64,000 nucleotides of DNA, from positions 62,001 through 126,000 of the forward strand of contig JADFAD010000006.1 in NCBI GenBank assembly GCA_015665455.1. The letters run 5' to 3'. Under the pieces are notes generated by a model. It saw only the letters and a program-made list of their open reading frames with translations. It did not search any database and was not told where the DNA came from. Origin of the DNA: Oceanospirillaceae bacterium. Lineage in GTDB: Bacteria > Pseudomonadota > Gammaproteobacteria > Pseudomonadales > Litoribrevibacteraceae. The number at the start of each line of letters is the position of its first letter. Positions within the stretch are counted from its first letter, which is position 1. Shown here in pieces: positions 1 to 9,200 of the stretch. The translations under genes and the position numbers were made by a program.

Positions 1-660
1 CTCAGCCATGTTTGAGCCCCAAAGCACAAACGCGTCTGCACTTTCCATGTCATCGTAACAACCCATAGGCTCATCAATACCAAAGGTACGCATGAAGCCA
101 CCCACAGCAGAAGCCATACAGTGACGAGCATTTGGATCAATGTTATTGGATAGGAAACCTGCTTTCATCAATTTTGATGCGGCATAACCTTCCCAAACAG
201 TCCACTGTCCAGAACCAAACATACCAACAGCCGTTGGGCCTTTCTCTTTAAGCGTCTTTTTGAACTTCTCTTCCATAACATCGAAGGCTTCATCCCACGA
301 TACCGGTTCAAATTCACCGTCTTTGGCGTATTTACCATCAGTTTTACGAAGCATTGGGGTCGTTAAACGGTCTTTGCCGTACATGATCTTTGATAAGAAA
401 TACCCCTTAACGCAGCTCAAGCCCTTATTTACTTCTGATTTTATATCACCATGCGTAGCAACAACTTTGCCTTCTTTCGTTGCAACATGAATACTGCAAC
501 CGGTACCACAGAATCGACAAGGTGCTTTTGACCACGTTAATTCGGTTTCTTTTGAGCTGGTAATAACATTACTGGCCTGCGCCGGTAAGGTTATGCCTGC
601 AGCCGCAGCCGCAGTTGCAGCTGCTTGCGCCTTTATGTAATCACGACGAGTTAGTTTCAT
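1..660 (-). CDS. napA: Periplasmic nitrate reductase catalytic subunit NapA (5' part, cut by window edge)
   Basis: The first 220 residues of the molybdenum enzyme that reduces nitrate to nitrite in the periplasm. The start at 660 opens a Tat signal ([11 protein letters not shown], then an Ala-rich stretch). Next comes the [4Fe-4S] motif Cys48-x2-Cys51-x3-Cys55-x27-Cys83, and the Mo-ligand cysteine sits at about residue 181 in RHCMAS. The reading frame is open to base 1, so the gene continues to the left; the rest of NapA and presumably napB/napC lie outside. It follows napD after 48 bases. Identity is secure from the motifs and the gene order. Confidence 0.97.
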   Translation of the reverse strand, partial: MKLTRRDYIKAQAAATAAAAAGITLPAQASNVITSSKETELTWSKAPCRFCGTGCSIHVATKEGKVVATHGDIKSEVNKGLSCVKGYFLSKIMYGKDRLTTPMLRKTDGKYAKDGEFEPVSWDEAFDVMEEKFKKTLKEKGPTAVGMFGSGQWTVWEGYAASKLMKAGFLSNNIDPNARHCMASAVGGFMRTFGIDEPMGCYDDMESADAFVLWGSNMAE

Positions 661-708
661 CTCTCACCCCAAGCTTCGCTTAGTTATAAGTTTTTTAATT
701 GGTATTAG

Positions 709-1023
709 TTAGTTAATTACTTCACTGTCCGGGTCATCATCAACTTGGTGATAAACCAAAGAAACGTTGGCGACACCGTTAATATCTTTTATTTGATCAA
801 TGATGCTTGCCATCCCTCGCTCTGTATCACTTTCGACGACGACAACTAATTTCCCCTGATCATCAGAAGCATGAACTTCAGCTCCTTCAAGTTCATGGAT
901 GCATTTATTCACACGACACATAAACTCAGGTTTGAATTGGACTATGGCACTGGAGATATGATATTCACCCTCCAAGGCGTTTATATACTGCTCAGGCGAT
1001 CGCATAGTTCTGTTCTTCTCCAC
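709..1023 (-). CDS. napD: NapA maturation chaperone NapD
   Basis: A small cytoplasmic chaperone (104 aa) that in the NapD family binds the NapA Tat signal and holds back export until the cofactor is inserted. The sequence has the short ferredoxin-like pattern of NapD: HISSAIVQ near the start, then a second beta-alpha-beta half ending in VANVSLVYHQ. The long start overlaps napF by 32 bases; an internal Met at residue 7 (base 1005) would still overlap by 14 bases and is equally plausible. It lies between napF and napA in the usual order. Confidence 0.93.
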   Translation of the reverse strand: MEKNRTMRSPEQYINALEGEYHISSAIVQFKPEFMCRVNKCIHELEGAEVHASDDQGKLVVVVESDTERGMASIIDQIKDINGVANVSLVYHQVDDDPDSEVIN

Positions 1024-1567
1024 CGCTTTGGTTTGATTTAGGTGTCATGTCACAAATATTTATAGCTGAGGTAGGGCAAACGGATACGCATGCACCACAC
1101 CCTGTGCATAAGTCAGACCCTATGATCGGTTCTGGCATGGAAGCCGAGTTGTACTTCATGGTTATTGCCCTTACATCGCATACGTCTTTGCAGCTTTGAC
1201 ATACAATGCCTTTTTGAACCATACAGGCACCTTCGAGAGATACAGCTGTCGCGTCATCAGCATCATTGATTACCGCTATTTGATTCCAAGGCCGTTCAGA
1301 TAATTTTTTAAAAATAGGTTCATTACATACCGCTGAGCATTCTCCGCAAAACGTGCATTCCCCGAGGTTAAAGTCAACGGAAGGAAACCCCCCATCCCCT
1401 TTAATAATCACCTGTTCAGGACACGCTTCAGCACACTTACCACAACGAGTACATTGATCCAGAAATACTTCGCTCGACACAGCCCATGGCATATTTACAT
1501 TCGGTTGCTGTACTGAACTGGCCGCTTTAACCCGACCTCTGAACAATAAACGACGAGAGAAATCCAC
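992..1567 (-). CDS. napF: Ferredoxin-type protein NapF
   Basis: A cytoplasmic iron-sulfur protein of 191 aa that in characterised nap systems interacts with NapA and is thought to help its maturation. The start codon is GTG. The N-terminus is Arg-rich (DFSRRLLFRGR), as in other NapF proteins. Cysteine clusters follow: CTRCGKCAEAC, CTFCGECSAVC, a looser CQSCKDVC and CTGCGACVSVCP, giving up to four [4Fe-4S] sites. It starts only two bases after the napE stop codon and overlaps napD, so the genes are translationally coupled. Confidence 0.94.
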   Translation of the reverse strand: MDFSRRLLFRGRVKAASSVQQPNVNMPWAVSSEVFLDQCTRCGKCAEACPEQVIIKGDGGFPSVDFNLGECTFCGECSAVCNEPIFKKLSERPWNQIAVINDADDATAVSLEGACMVQKGIVCQSCKDVCDVRAITMKYNSASMPEPIIGSDLCTGCGACVSVCPTSAINICDMTPKSNQSGGEEQNYAIA

Positions 1568-1569
1568 GT

Positions 1570-1716
1570 TTATGTTCCCGGAGGCCCCATGAGCAACTGG
1601 CTAATCCACACCATAAATCCGTACCCACCAACAATGGCCACCGATAAAACGGGAAAGAGTACGACAGTCATAAACAAAAACATTTTTCGTTCATCTTTCT
1701 TTTCAATTTCGTCCAT
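1570..1716 (-). CDS. napE: Small membrane protein NapE
   Basis: A 48-residue protein. The charged N-terminus (MDEIEKKDERK) is followed by one hydrophobic segment at about residues 12-38 (TVVLFPVLSVAIVGGYGF) and a short tail ending GPPGT. Size, topology and position as first gene before napF match the NapE family of single-span proteins, whose role in nitrate reduction is unclear. It begins about 64 bases after the predicted FNR-dependent transcription start and ends two bases before napF. Confidence 0.88.
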   Translation of the reverse strand: MDEIEKKDERKMFLFMTVVLFPVLSVAIVGGYGFMVWISQLLMGPPGT

Positions 1717-1785
1717 AATCACCACCACAAGAAATTATTTTTTTGTGCCTTTAGCGTAGACTACAAATACTAAATATTTACACAT

Positions 1786-1828
1786 ATTGTATTACTGTCA
1801 GGACGATACATTGATTGATCAAGATCAA
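1786..1828 (-). promoter_or_regulatory. FNR/Anr-dependent promoter of the nap operon
   Basis: A perfect FNR-type box, TTGAT-CAAG-ATCAA, lies at 1815-1828. On the minus strand a TACAAT hexamer at 1786-1791 follows. The box centre (1821.5) is about 41.5 bases from the start site this -10 element would give (near 1780), which is the spacing of class II FNR activation. The promoter points to napE. The plus-strand gene at 1844 begins only 15 bases from the box, so the box fits nap rather than that gene as an activator site. Confidence 0.82.
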
Positions 1829-1843
1829 TAGAAAGGAGGTAAC

Positions 1844-2368
1844 ATGAATAAAAAACTAAGAGCCCCACTTAAGAGCAACCCAGTAACCGCAATCATTCTC
1901 ATTACCCTAGTAAGTAGTTGCAGCAACCTATCAACCGCGACAGAGCTAACATGGAAAACCCAGTTCAAATCGAATCAATGTCCTATCAGTGAGTCTGGTG
2001 TTCAGATCTTCAATGCAAAACAAGGCCACGCCTTTTTAAGAAACATTGAAAAAGAATCAATGAGAAGAGTGATCGGCAAAACGCCTAAATTATTTGATTT
2101 GAAAGCTGACCAGTCCGTTGTGGCTATTGCAATGGGACAGAAATCCAGCGGAGGTTATGGCGTAAACGTCAAACATATTCAGGCAACTAACACAGGTCTT
2201 GAAATTAAAGTGGACTGGGTCACTCCCAGCCCTGATGGCTTTACTACGTCCGCGCTAACCAGCCCTTGCACCATATTCGCCATAGATCAGCACCTTCCTT
2301 TTGAAAAGAATAAGCAATTTACTATTAAAGTATTTGATGCAAACAACGCTGTCGTTCTCGAAAAATAA
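1844..2368 (+). CDS. PrcB-like (protease complex subunit C-terminal domain) lipoprotein
   Basis: A predicted lipoprotein of 174 aa. The signal sequence ends in LVSSC with Cys26 as the lipidation site. The C-terminal half has the pattern of the PrcB C-terminal domain family, with GQKSSGGYGVNV at residues 98-109 followed by an alternating beta pattern. That domain is named after a Treponema protease-complex subunit; its general function is unknown. The ribosome site is AAAGGAGG, seven bases before ATG. It is divergent from nap and shares a 127-base spacer with it. No partner protease gene is adjacent. Confidence 0.72.
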   Translation: MNKKLRAPLKSNPVTAIILITLVSSCSNLSTATELTWKTQFKSNQCPISESGVQIFNAKQGHAFLRNIEKESMRRVIGKTPKLFDLKADQSVVAIAMGQKSSGGYGVNVKHIQATNTGLEIKVDWVTPSPDGFTTSALTSPCTIFAIDQHLPFEKNKQFTIKVFDANNAVVLEK

Positions 2369-2742
2369 ATAATTCTCCTTTGCTGTCTCCTTCCATTAAC
2401 GTACTTGAAAGACATTCAATTTGATCTATTTACTGGAATGTCTTTCAAGCACCAAATTAACGCATCAAACATACGAACTTTCTCCCATGCACCAATACTA
2501 ATCAGAGATCATTCAACGTAAATTCCGAAGGAAATTTCTTCAACGCCTGATATTTGTATTACTGATATGAATCAAATAAAATCTCGGCACATGGCACACA
2601 TTTCGCTATGTAGAGCGTAAATACTCACTCCGCATCAGTACATCGATAAGCAGTGTTCAAGACTATATCTCGCTAGCAACGCATCTCCGAGCATTCACCA
2701 GATACTTGAGAATTGCATTAGAGGACCTCAAAAGGGTTAATT
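2369..2742. other. Intergenic region with a long inverted repeat and an FNR-like site
   Basis: There is no convincing gene here. The stretch holds a 14-bp inverted repeat at 2404-2449 and, at 2562-2575, CTGAT-ATGA-ATCAA, one base away from a perfect FNR box. The latter is about 170 bases before the alpha/beta hydrolase start and could control it, though the distance is long. Confidence 0.5.
2404..2449. repeat. 14-bp perfect inverted repeat (hairpin)
   Basis: The arms are CTTGAAAGACATTC (2404-2417) and its exact reverse complement (2436-2449), around an 18-base loop. It lies 36 bases after the lipoprotein stop codon. There is no T-run after either arm, so a classical intrinsic terminator is unlikely. 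It could be an mRNA 3'-end hairpin or a small palindromic element. Confidence 0.6.
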
Positions 2743-3522
2743 ATGACAAAGATAATTAGACAAAAAGTTACCTTCACCAATTCTGAAAACCTTCGTCTAG
2801 ACGGCATGTTAGAAAGTCCTGAACAGCCTAAAGCCTATGCATTATTTGCTCACTGCTTTACCTGTTCTAAAACCAGTGTGGCAGCAAGCCGCATCGGAAG
2901 AGAGCTTGCTCAACGAGGCGTTGCTGTTCTACGTTTTGACTTTACCGGTTTGGGCAGCAGTGAAGGCGACTTTGCAAACACCAACTTCTCCTCGAACATC
3001 GAAGATTTAGTCGCTGCAGCTAGATTCTTAGAAGAAGAATACGAAGCACCAACACTACTGATCGGTCACAGCCTTGGTGGCGCTGCCGTACTCGCTTGTG
3101 CTGATCAAGTACCTTCAGCCAAAGCAGTAGTTACGATTGGGGCTCCGAGTGACCCTGCTCACGTAGCTCACTTATTTGACGCGCACAAAGATGAAATCGA
3201 AGATTGTGGTTGTGCCTTGGTTAAGCTAAGTGGACGAGAGTTCACAATCAAACAGCATTTCCTACAAGATATCGAAGAACAAAAATTGGACGACAAGATT
3301 CGAAAGCTTAAAAAAGCACTTCTTATCATGCATTCTCCAATTGATGATACGGTTGAAATTGAAGAAGCCGCTCATATTTACCAAGCTGCAATGCACCCTA
3401 AGAGCTTTGTTTCTCTTGATCAAACGGATCACTTAGTCACTCGTAAAGAAGATGCAGAGTACGTTGCAGAAACGATTGGTGCTTGGGTTTCTCGTTACAT
3501 TAAGACGCCTGTAGCAGCGTAG
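2743..3522 (+). CDS. Alpha/beta hydrolase (stand-alone version of the hydrolase half of hydrolase-OsmC fusions)
   Basis: A serine hydrolase of 259 aa, substrate unknown. The nucleophile elbow is GHS110LGG. The acid is likely Asp201 or Asp202 (HSPIDDTV) and the base His230 (TDHLV). The phrases [19 protein letters not shown] and ANTNFSSN are typical of the N-terminal half of bifunctional alpha/beta hydrolase/OsmC proteins, but here the protein stops before any OsmC domain. It is monocistronic, with an intrinsic terminator 43 bases downstream. In this family a role in detoxification or peroxide handling is guessed only from the fusion. Confidence 0.85.
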   Translation: MTKIIRQKVTFTNSENLRLDGMLESPEQPKAYALFAHCFTCSKTSVAASRIGRELAQRGVAVLRFDFTGLGSSEGDFANTNFSSNIEDLVAAARFLEEEYEAPTLLIGHSLGGAAVLACADQVPSAKAVVTIGAPSDPAHVAHLFDAHKDEIEDCGCALVKLSGREFTIKQHFLQDIEEQKLDDKIRKLKKALLIMHSPIDDTVEIEEAAHIYQAAMHPKSFVSLDQTDHLVTRKEDAEYVAETIGAWVSRYIKTPVAA

Positions 3523-3564
3523 CTGCCTAGAGTTAAACCTCTATAGCGAAAAACGTTACAGCTG

Positions 3565-3600
3565 AAAAGCCTTCCAGTTTATAAAACTCGAAGGCTTTTT
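3565..3600. terminator. Bidirectional intrinsic terminator
   Basis: The stem AAAAGCCTTC / GAAGGCTTTT has a 15-base loop, with T-runs on both strands. It sits between the convergent alpha/beta hydrolase and DUF445 genes. Confidence 0.85.
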
Positions 3601-3620
3601 TATGGGCTAAAAAGATGCCT

Positions 3621-4841
3621 CTAGCTGAATATAAAAAAGTGCATGCCACTGATCATAAAGCCAATCGCAGCACCAATGGCTATTAACGTGGACTCATCTT
3701 GCTCCACCACTATTCTTAGCACTCGCTCAAACTGGTCTTTCGGTAATTGCGTGAGGTTATCTATGATCAGTGATTTTACTCGATACTCAGGCTCAAGCGC
3801 ACGCTTAAACTCCTCAATTAACTCATCCTGCACGGATAACTGCTTTTGATAAAATATAGCAATTGCCCGCTCAGTAATTTCTTCTGATGATATCGACTCA
3901 GGTAAATGATCCCGATAGTTTTCAATTATACGTGTCAACCAACGTTTTGACGTGGTTTCAAGCTGATCGATAAACTCAAGATCCTGAAGCGTGGCCATTA
4001 TCTCATCAACCAATGCATCAACAGGCAAAACGTGCTCCTCGCCTATTTTTCCAAACTGCTCAGCAATTTCATTTTGCCGGCTTGGAAACAGCCCTTGAAA
4101 GGTCATCCCAAGAACATTCACTGGGTTCCTTGGTTTAAAAATCATTTCAATCGCTAACCAATTCGTAACCGCACCAATTAAGACGCCAAAAACAAAAATC
4201 ATCCAATTAATATCAGCAAATAGAAAAACCATTGCTTCAGCGCTGCCAATAAGTGCGCCAAAATACAAACCGTAAACCTCTATTCGCTTTAATTCAGGTT
4301 TAGCAATATCACCATAAAGTTTCGCAAGTAGATGAGAATCGTTCGATAAACGACGCGTTATAAGCTCCCTTAAATCGAAGCGCTTGATAAATTGGCTCCT
4401 AGCCTCCTTAATCAACTCAACAAAAAATGAACGACTGTCGAACCGAATTTGCATGATGACCATTTGCCGCTGCATAGGCGACATCTTTTCCCAGTACTCA
4501 CCAAGTAAATCAGGTAACAACTTTCCATTTTCTATTTCATCCCATAAATCAGGGAAACGATCAATGAATGTAGTCGCGTGCTTGGGACTGACCTCCGGAA
4601 TGATATCGTGCGTTTGAAGCACATTATCTGTAACTTGCTTGCCCACTGCTTTGGCAAACCCTTCCGCTTTACGATGAATAATCCCCTGCCACCCAATATG
4701 GAACCGGCCTAACTTAAAGCCCATATAATTTTTTGGATAAAAAATCATTTTGATGGCTAACCAATTGGTTACCCACCCGATGAACCCGGCCACTAGAGGT
4801 ATAATAAAGAGCCACTCGATTTGAAAGTCTTGAGAAAACAC
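3621..4841 (-). CDS. DUF445 family membrane protein
   Basis: A 406-residue membrane protein of the DUF445 (YheB-like) family, function unknown. A duplicated hydrophobic motif is visible: GFIGWVTNWLAIKMIFYPK near residues 19-37 and GVLIGAVTNWLAIEMIFKPR near 220-240. A last hydrophobic segment (IGAAIGFMISGMHFFIF) lies at the C-terminus. The central and C-terminal parts are charged and helical. It is monocistronic and divergent from the RND efflux genes. Confidence 0.85.
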   Translation of the reverse strand: MFSQDFQIEWLFIIPLVAGFIGWVTNWLAIKMIFYPKNYMGFKLGRFHIGWQGIIHRKAEGFAKAVGKQVTDNVLQTHDIIPEVSPKHATTFIDRFPDLWDEIENGKLLPDLLGEYWEKMSPMQRQMVIMQIRFDSRSFFVELIKEARSQFIKRFDLRELITRRLSNDSHLLAKLYGDIAKPELKRIEVYGLYFGALIGSAEAMVFLFADINWMIFVFGVLIGAVTNWLAIEMIFKPRNPVNVLGMTFQGLFPSRQNEIAEQFGKIGEEHVLPVDALVDEIMATLQDLEFIDQLETTSKRWLTRIIENYRDHLPESISSEEITERAIAIFYQKQLSVQDELIEEFKRALEPEYRVKSLIIDNLTQLPKDQFERVLRIVVEQDESTLIAIGAAIGFMISGMHFFIFS

Positions 4842-4957
4842 GGCGTCTTTCCTTTTTTATTATTAAATTCTGGTGTACAACTTTAAGGTTATGAATTGCC
4901 TTTACGAAAGGTACGATCATATTAGACTGATTGTCAAAAATAATAAGGATGAGCCCA

Positions 4958-6226
4958 GTGCAATTACCTATAAGTTTCAACAAACAGTGGCTCTCGATTG
5001 CGTTAATTGTTCTTACAACGACATTAATCATTTTTTTATTGGTCATTTCAAAAAATGAAGTGAAAGCAACAACCCCCAAAGAAAAGCATTGGGATGTAAA
5101 TGCAATCACTGCAGCGCCAGGGTTCTACGCACCAAGCCTCCAATTATTTGGGACACTAGAATCTCCAGCCACCACAACCCTCACCTCAAAAATCGGCGGA
5201 ATTATTAATGACACACCCAAGCTTGACGGACAACATATTGAAAAGGGAGAGGTATTAATAGCCATTGATCCGTCAGAAGCTCAACGAATTTCTGATCAAC
5301 GCTTAGCCGATCTAAAAGAAGCAGAAGCCAACTTAGCCAGTGAACAAGTTCGTAATACCTTTAATAAAAGCAATTTAAAGCACGAAGAAGAACTGCTAGC
5401 ACTTACGCAAAAATCAGTGGATAGAATAACAACACTGAATAGAAAAAAGCTGTCTGCAGAATCGGATCTTGAAACTGCGTTAATAACCCAAACCCAGCAA
5501 GCCCTACGTGTAAATCAAAGTAAACTGTCGATAGCAAACCATAAAAACCAAATAGCCATTTTGGAAGCAAGGGTTCTCAGATCTAAAGCTGCATTTCAGC
5601 AAGCCCAAGATGACCTATTAAGCGCAACGGTTATCGCTCCATTCAATGCACGCATCAGCCAACTTCACGTCTCCAAAGGGAATCGAATTCAGAATGGTTC
5701 AAGCCTAGTCACTCTATTTTCCACTGAACAACTTGAACTGAGAGTCCATATACCTGAATACACAGCAAACCAAATCAAGAAACAACTGGCCGATTTCAAG
5801 AAGAGTCCAGAAGATATTTACGCGCACGCCACCGTAGACACGATTCAATATAAACTTCCCTTCAACCGTTTGGCTGGCGAAGTCCAACAAGGCGCTGGTG
5901 GTGTAGATGCCATTTTTACTTTCGAAGAAGAAGTTCTTAGCCTTCCAATAGGAAAAACACTTTCTATCACACTGAAGCTCCCACAATTAGCCAACGTCGT
6001 TGTTGTTCCTGCATCCTCCATTTATCAGCAAAAATACATCTATACGATTGAAGATCAAAAATTACACTCTCTTCCTGTCGAACGACTGGGTTATTGGCAC
6101 AACCCTGACAAACCAAACCTCACGTTCTGGATCATAAAAAGCGAGCTCAAAAAAGGGGATAAAGTTCTAAGCTCCCTTCTGCCTAATGCGATTGATGGAT
6201 TAAGAGTAAAAATCCATGATCAATAA
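4958..6226 (+). CDS. RND efflux periplasmic adaptor subunit (membrane fusion protein)
   Basis: The adaptor that links an inner-membrane RND pump to an outer-membrane channel. The N-terminal membrane anchor (SIALIVLTTTLIIFLLVI) is followed by the split lipoyl domain (GTLESPATTTLTSKIGG and VIAPFNARISQLHVSKG), a coiled-coil hairpin between them, and a beta-barrel domain. Three starts are possible: TTG 4931, ATG 4949 and GTG 4958. AAGGA at 4945-4949 is correctly spaced only for GTG 4958, so I chose that (422 aa). It overlaps the permease gene by 11 bases. The substrate cannot be told from sequence. Confidence 0.9.
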   Translation: MQLPISFNKQWLSIALIVLTTTLIIFLLVISKNEVKATTPKEKHWDVNAITAAPGFYAPSLQLFGTLESPATTTLTSKIGGIINDTPKLDGQHIEKGEVLIAIDPSEAQRISDQRLADLKEAEANLASEQVRNTFNKSNLKHEEELLALTQKSVDRITTLNRKKLSAESDLETALITQTQQALRVNQSKLSIANHKNQIAILEARVLRSKAAFQQAQDDLLSATVIAPFNARISQLHVSKGNRIQNGSSLVTLFSTEQLELRVHIPEYTANQIKKQLADFKKSPEDIYAHATVDTIQYKLPFNRLAGEVQQGAGGVDAIFTFEEEVLSLPIGKTLSITLKLPQLANVVVVPASSIYQQKYIYTIEDQKLHSLPVERLGYWHNPDKPNLTFWIIKSELKKGDKVLSSLLPNAIDGLRVKIHDQ

Positions 6227-9200
6227 TGATCAAGTAAAACATCAAAGCGCTTTAAGAAGCCTTATTTACACGCTGGCAACGCATCGCGTCGCGTCGAACC
6301 TCCTAATGATTCTTTTTTTACTTCTCGGTGCATGGTCTACAAGTAAATTAACCACTCAGATGTTCCCTTCATTTGAAATTGATGTGGTTACTGTCTCCGT
6401 GATTTGGCGTGGGGCATCCGCCGAAGACGTTCAAGAATCCATTACGATTCCAATAGAGCGTGAGCTCAAGAACATCGCAAATGTGAAAGAGATTTACTCA
6501 AAGTCGACCATTGGCGTGTCTTCCATCCGTATAGAAGTAACAGAAGGCAGCGATGTTGCGATGGTCCTAGACGACGTAAAACAGTACGTAAATAACATCC
6601 GTAACCTACCGAAAGACACTGAAAAGCCAGAAATAAACCGAATTGTTCGATACGACTTAGTCGCCAAGTTGATGATTAATAGCCCTGCGCCACAGGAATC
6701 ACTGAGACCTCTGATTAAACAGTATGAAAGAGAACTTCTTGCGTTAGGAATTCAGCGTGTAGATATTCTGGGACTGCCTGATCAAGAAATCCGAATAGAA
6801 GTACCCACTGACAGTCTTCAGCAAACTGGATTAACACTGTCTCAAATTGCAGAACAAGTTCAACAGGAAAGCGTTGATCTCCCAGTTGGATTAATAGGCC
6901 ACAATGATGGCTCTAAATTAATCAGAAGCATTAACCAACAAAGAAACGAAACGGGATTCGAACAACTCCCCATCAATACAACAAATCAAGATACCGTTTA
7001 TCTAGGTGACATATCGAAAGTAATTAAAAGCAACGCCGATGGCGCAGCGTACCTTACTTCCGGCGGCCAATCGGTCATAAGCATGGAACTGTATCGTTCC
7101 GAAAGTGAAGACTCCCTAGAAATTGCGGAAACTATTCACACTTGGTTAACCAAAACACAAGACACATTACCTGTCGGAATGACTATCACGCCTTACCAAG
7201 AATTTTGGCAGTTCTTACAAGGTCGTATTGATCTGCTCATCAAAAATGGGCTCGGCGGACTGATTTTAGTCATTGCAACGTTATTTATTTTTCTCAACAG
7301 CCGAGTGGCTCTCTGGGTTGCAGTAGGCATTCCAGTCTCGTTCATGGGGGCCTTAACCATCCTGTATTTTACCGGAGGCTCCATCAACATGATCAGCCTA
7401 TTTGCATTTATCATGGCCTTGGGAATCATTGTTGATGATGCCATTGTCGTTGGTGAGGACGCTTTAAGCCATTATGAACAAGGAGAATCAGCGGAAAGCG
7501 CTTCGATAGGAGGAGCAAATCGGATGTTAGCTCCGGTTGTAAGCTCATCATTAACCACCATTTGCGCCTTCATCCCCCTTTTAATTTTAGGAGGGATCAT
7601 AGGCAACATCCTGAAAGACATTCCGATTGTCGTCATCTGCGTAATTCTTGCGTCGTTGCTTGAGTGCTTTATGATTTTGCCGGGCCATCTAAGACACAGT
7701 ATGAAACGAGAGCAAAAGTCGCCTCCTAAATGGAGGCAATCCTTTGATCAAAAGTTCAACCATTTCAGAGACAATCGATTCAAACGAATGGTGACTTGGG
7801 GAATAACGCATCGAGGCACCACCGTCGTGGCCATACTCGCCACATTTATATTGGCCATAAGTTTGTTGATTACAAACCATCTAAAATTTTCATTTTTCCC
7901 AAAGATTGATGGCAATCACATCATAGCGAATATGCAATTCCACCCAAATACAGAACCCCATGAGAAGCACAAGTTCATAGAACAACTTGAGCAAGCGATT
8001 CCCCAAGCCTTAGAGGATTTAAATCACAACCAAGGCAGTATTCTGACTCTCATCAGTTCTCACAACAAAGAAGCGAACATGGGCGGAGGGCCTAATCATT
8101 CTTCAGCCAGTACAGGGGAAGACTACGCAGCAGTAATGGTTGAGTTTGTGGATGAAGAGCATCGAGACTTCACCCTAGACCAATTCTTAAGAGCCATTGA
8201 ACCCCTCCTTCCTAGTTCAGGTTCCATTGCTGAATTTACGGTAGAAAAACAACAATCCGGTCCTCAGGGAAAAGCCCTTGCTCTTAAGTTCATCGGCCAA
8301 GATATTCAAAATATGAAACAAGCATCCTTGGAGCTTCAAGATGTATTACGCAGCTACGATGGTGTATACAGCATTGGCGATGACCTCCCCTTTGGCCGTG
8401 AGCAGTGGGTTTTTAGCTTAACGCCGCTGGCTCAATCCCTTGGTTTATCAACCAGTTATATCGGTAATCAGCTACGAGATGCGACAGACGGTTATCTGGT
8501 TCAAATCTTTAATGATTTGGACGATGAAATTGAAGTTCGAGTTCAACTGCCAGAGCATAAACGAAGAACACTCTCTACATTGGAACAGCTACCCATCATT
8601 TTACCCAACGGCACCAATGCACCTTTAGTGAACCTGGTCGTATTTAAAAGCCGAGTAGGTATGGATACATTACGGCGCGTAGGCGGGGAACTTGCAATTC
8701 AAGTCTCTGCAAATATAGACAGGAAGCGTACCAACGCAAATGAAATCATGGCCGATTTAGAAGAAAATCATCTGCCTGAAATTAGAACTCAATATAACGT
8801 AAAAATTGACCTCGAAGGCCTCTCAAAGGAACAAAAGCGCACGGGTCAAGACATGCTTTATGGGGTTGTTATTGCATTAATTCTGATATTCATCGTCTTG
8901 GCGTGGGTATTTGACTCTTACAGCTGGCCTTTGGCCATTATGGCTGCAATCCCCTTTGGCATAACCGGCGCTATTTACGGGCACATGCTACTAGGAATCG
9001 AGCTGACCATTTTGTCTATCTTTGGACTGTTTGCCTTGTCCGGTATCGTAATTAATGACTCTATCGTTTTAATTACTTTCTACAAAGAACTTAGAGCAAA
9101 AGGTTTGGAAATTAAAGATGCAATCGTCCAAGCAACCTGCTTACGCCTAAGAGCGGTGTTACTTACGAGCTTAACCACTATCGCTGGGTTAGCACCGATT

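Noticed and set aside
1811..1824. Alternative FNR alignment starting at the first TTGAT
   Set aside because: The second half would read CAAGA; the perfect match begins four bases later at 1815.
4714..5109. 131-codon open frame on the minus strand
   Set aside because: It overlaps DUF445 and the efflux adaptor in other frames, has no ribosome site and an unnatural composition; it is a shadow frame.
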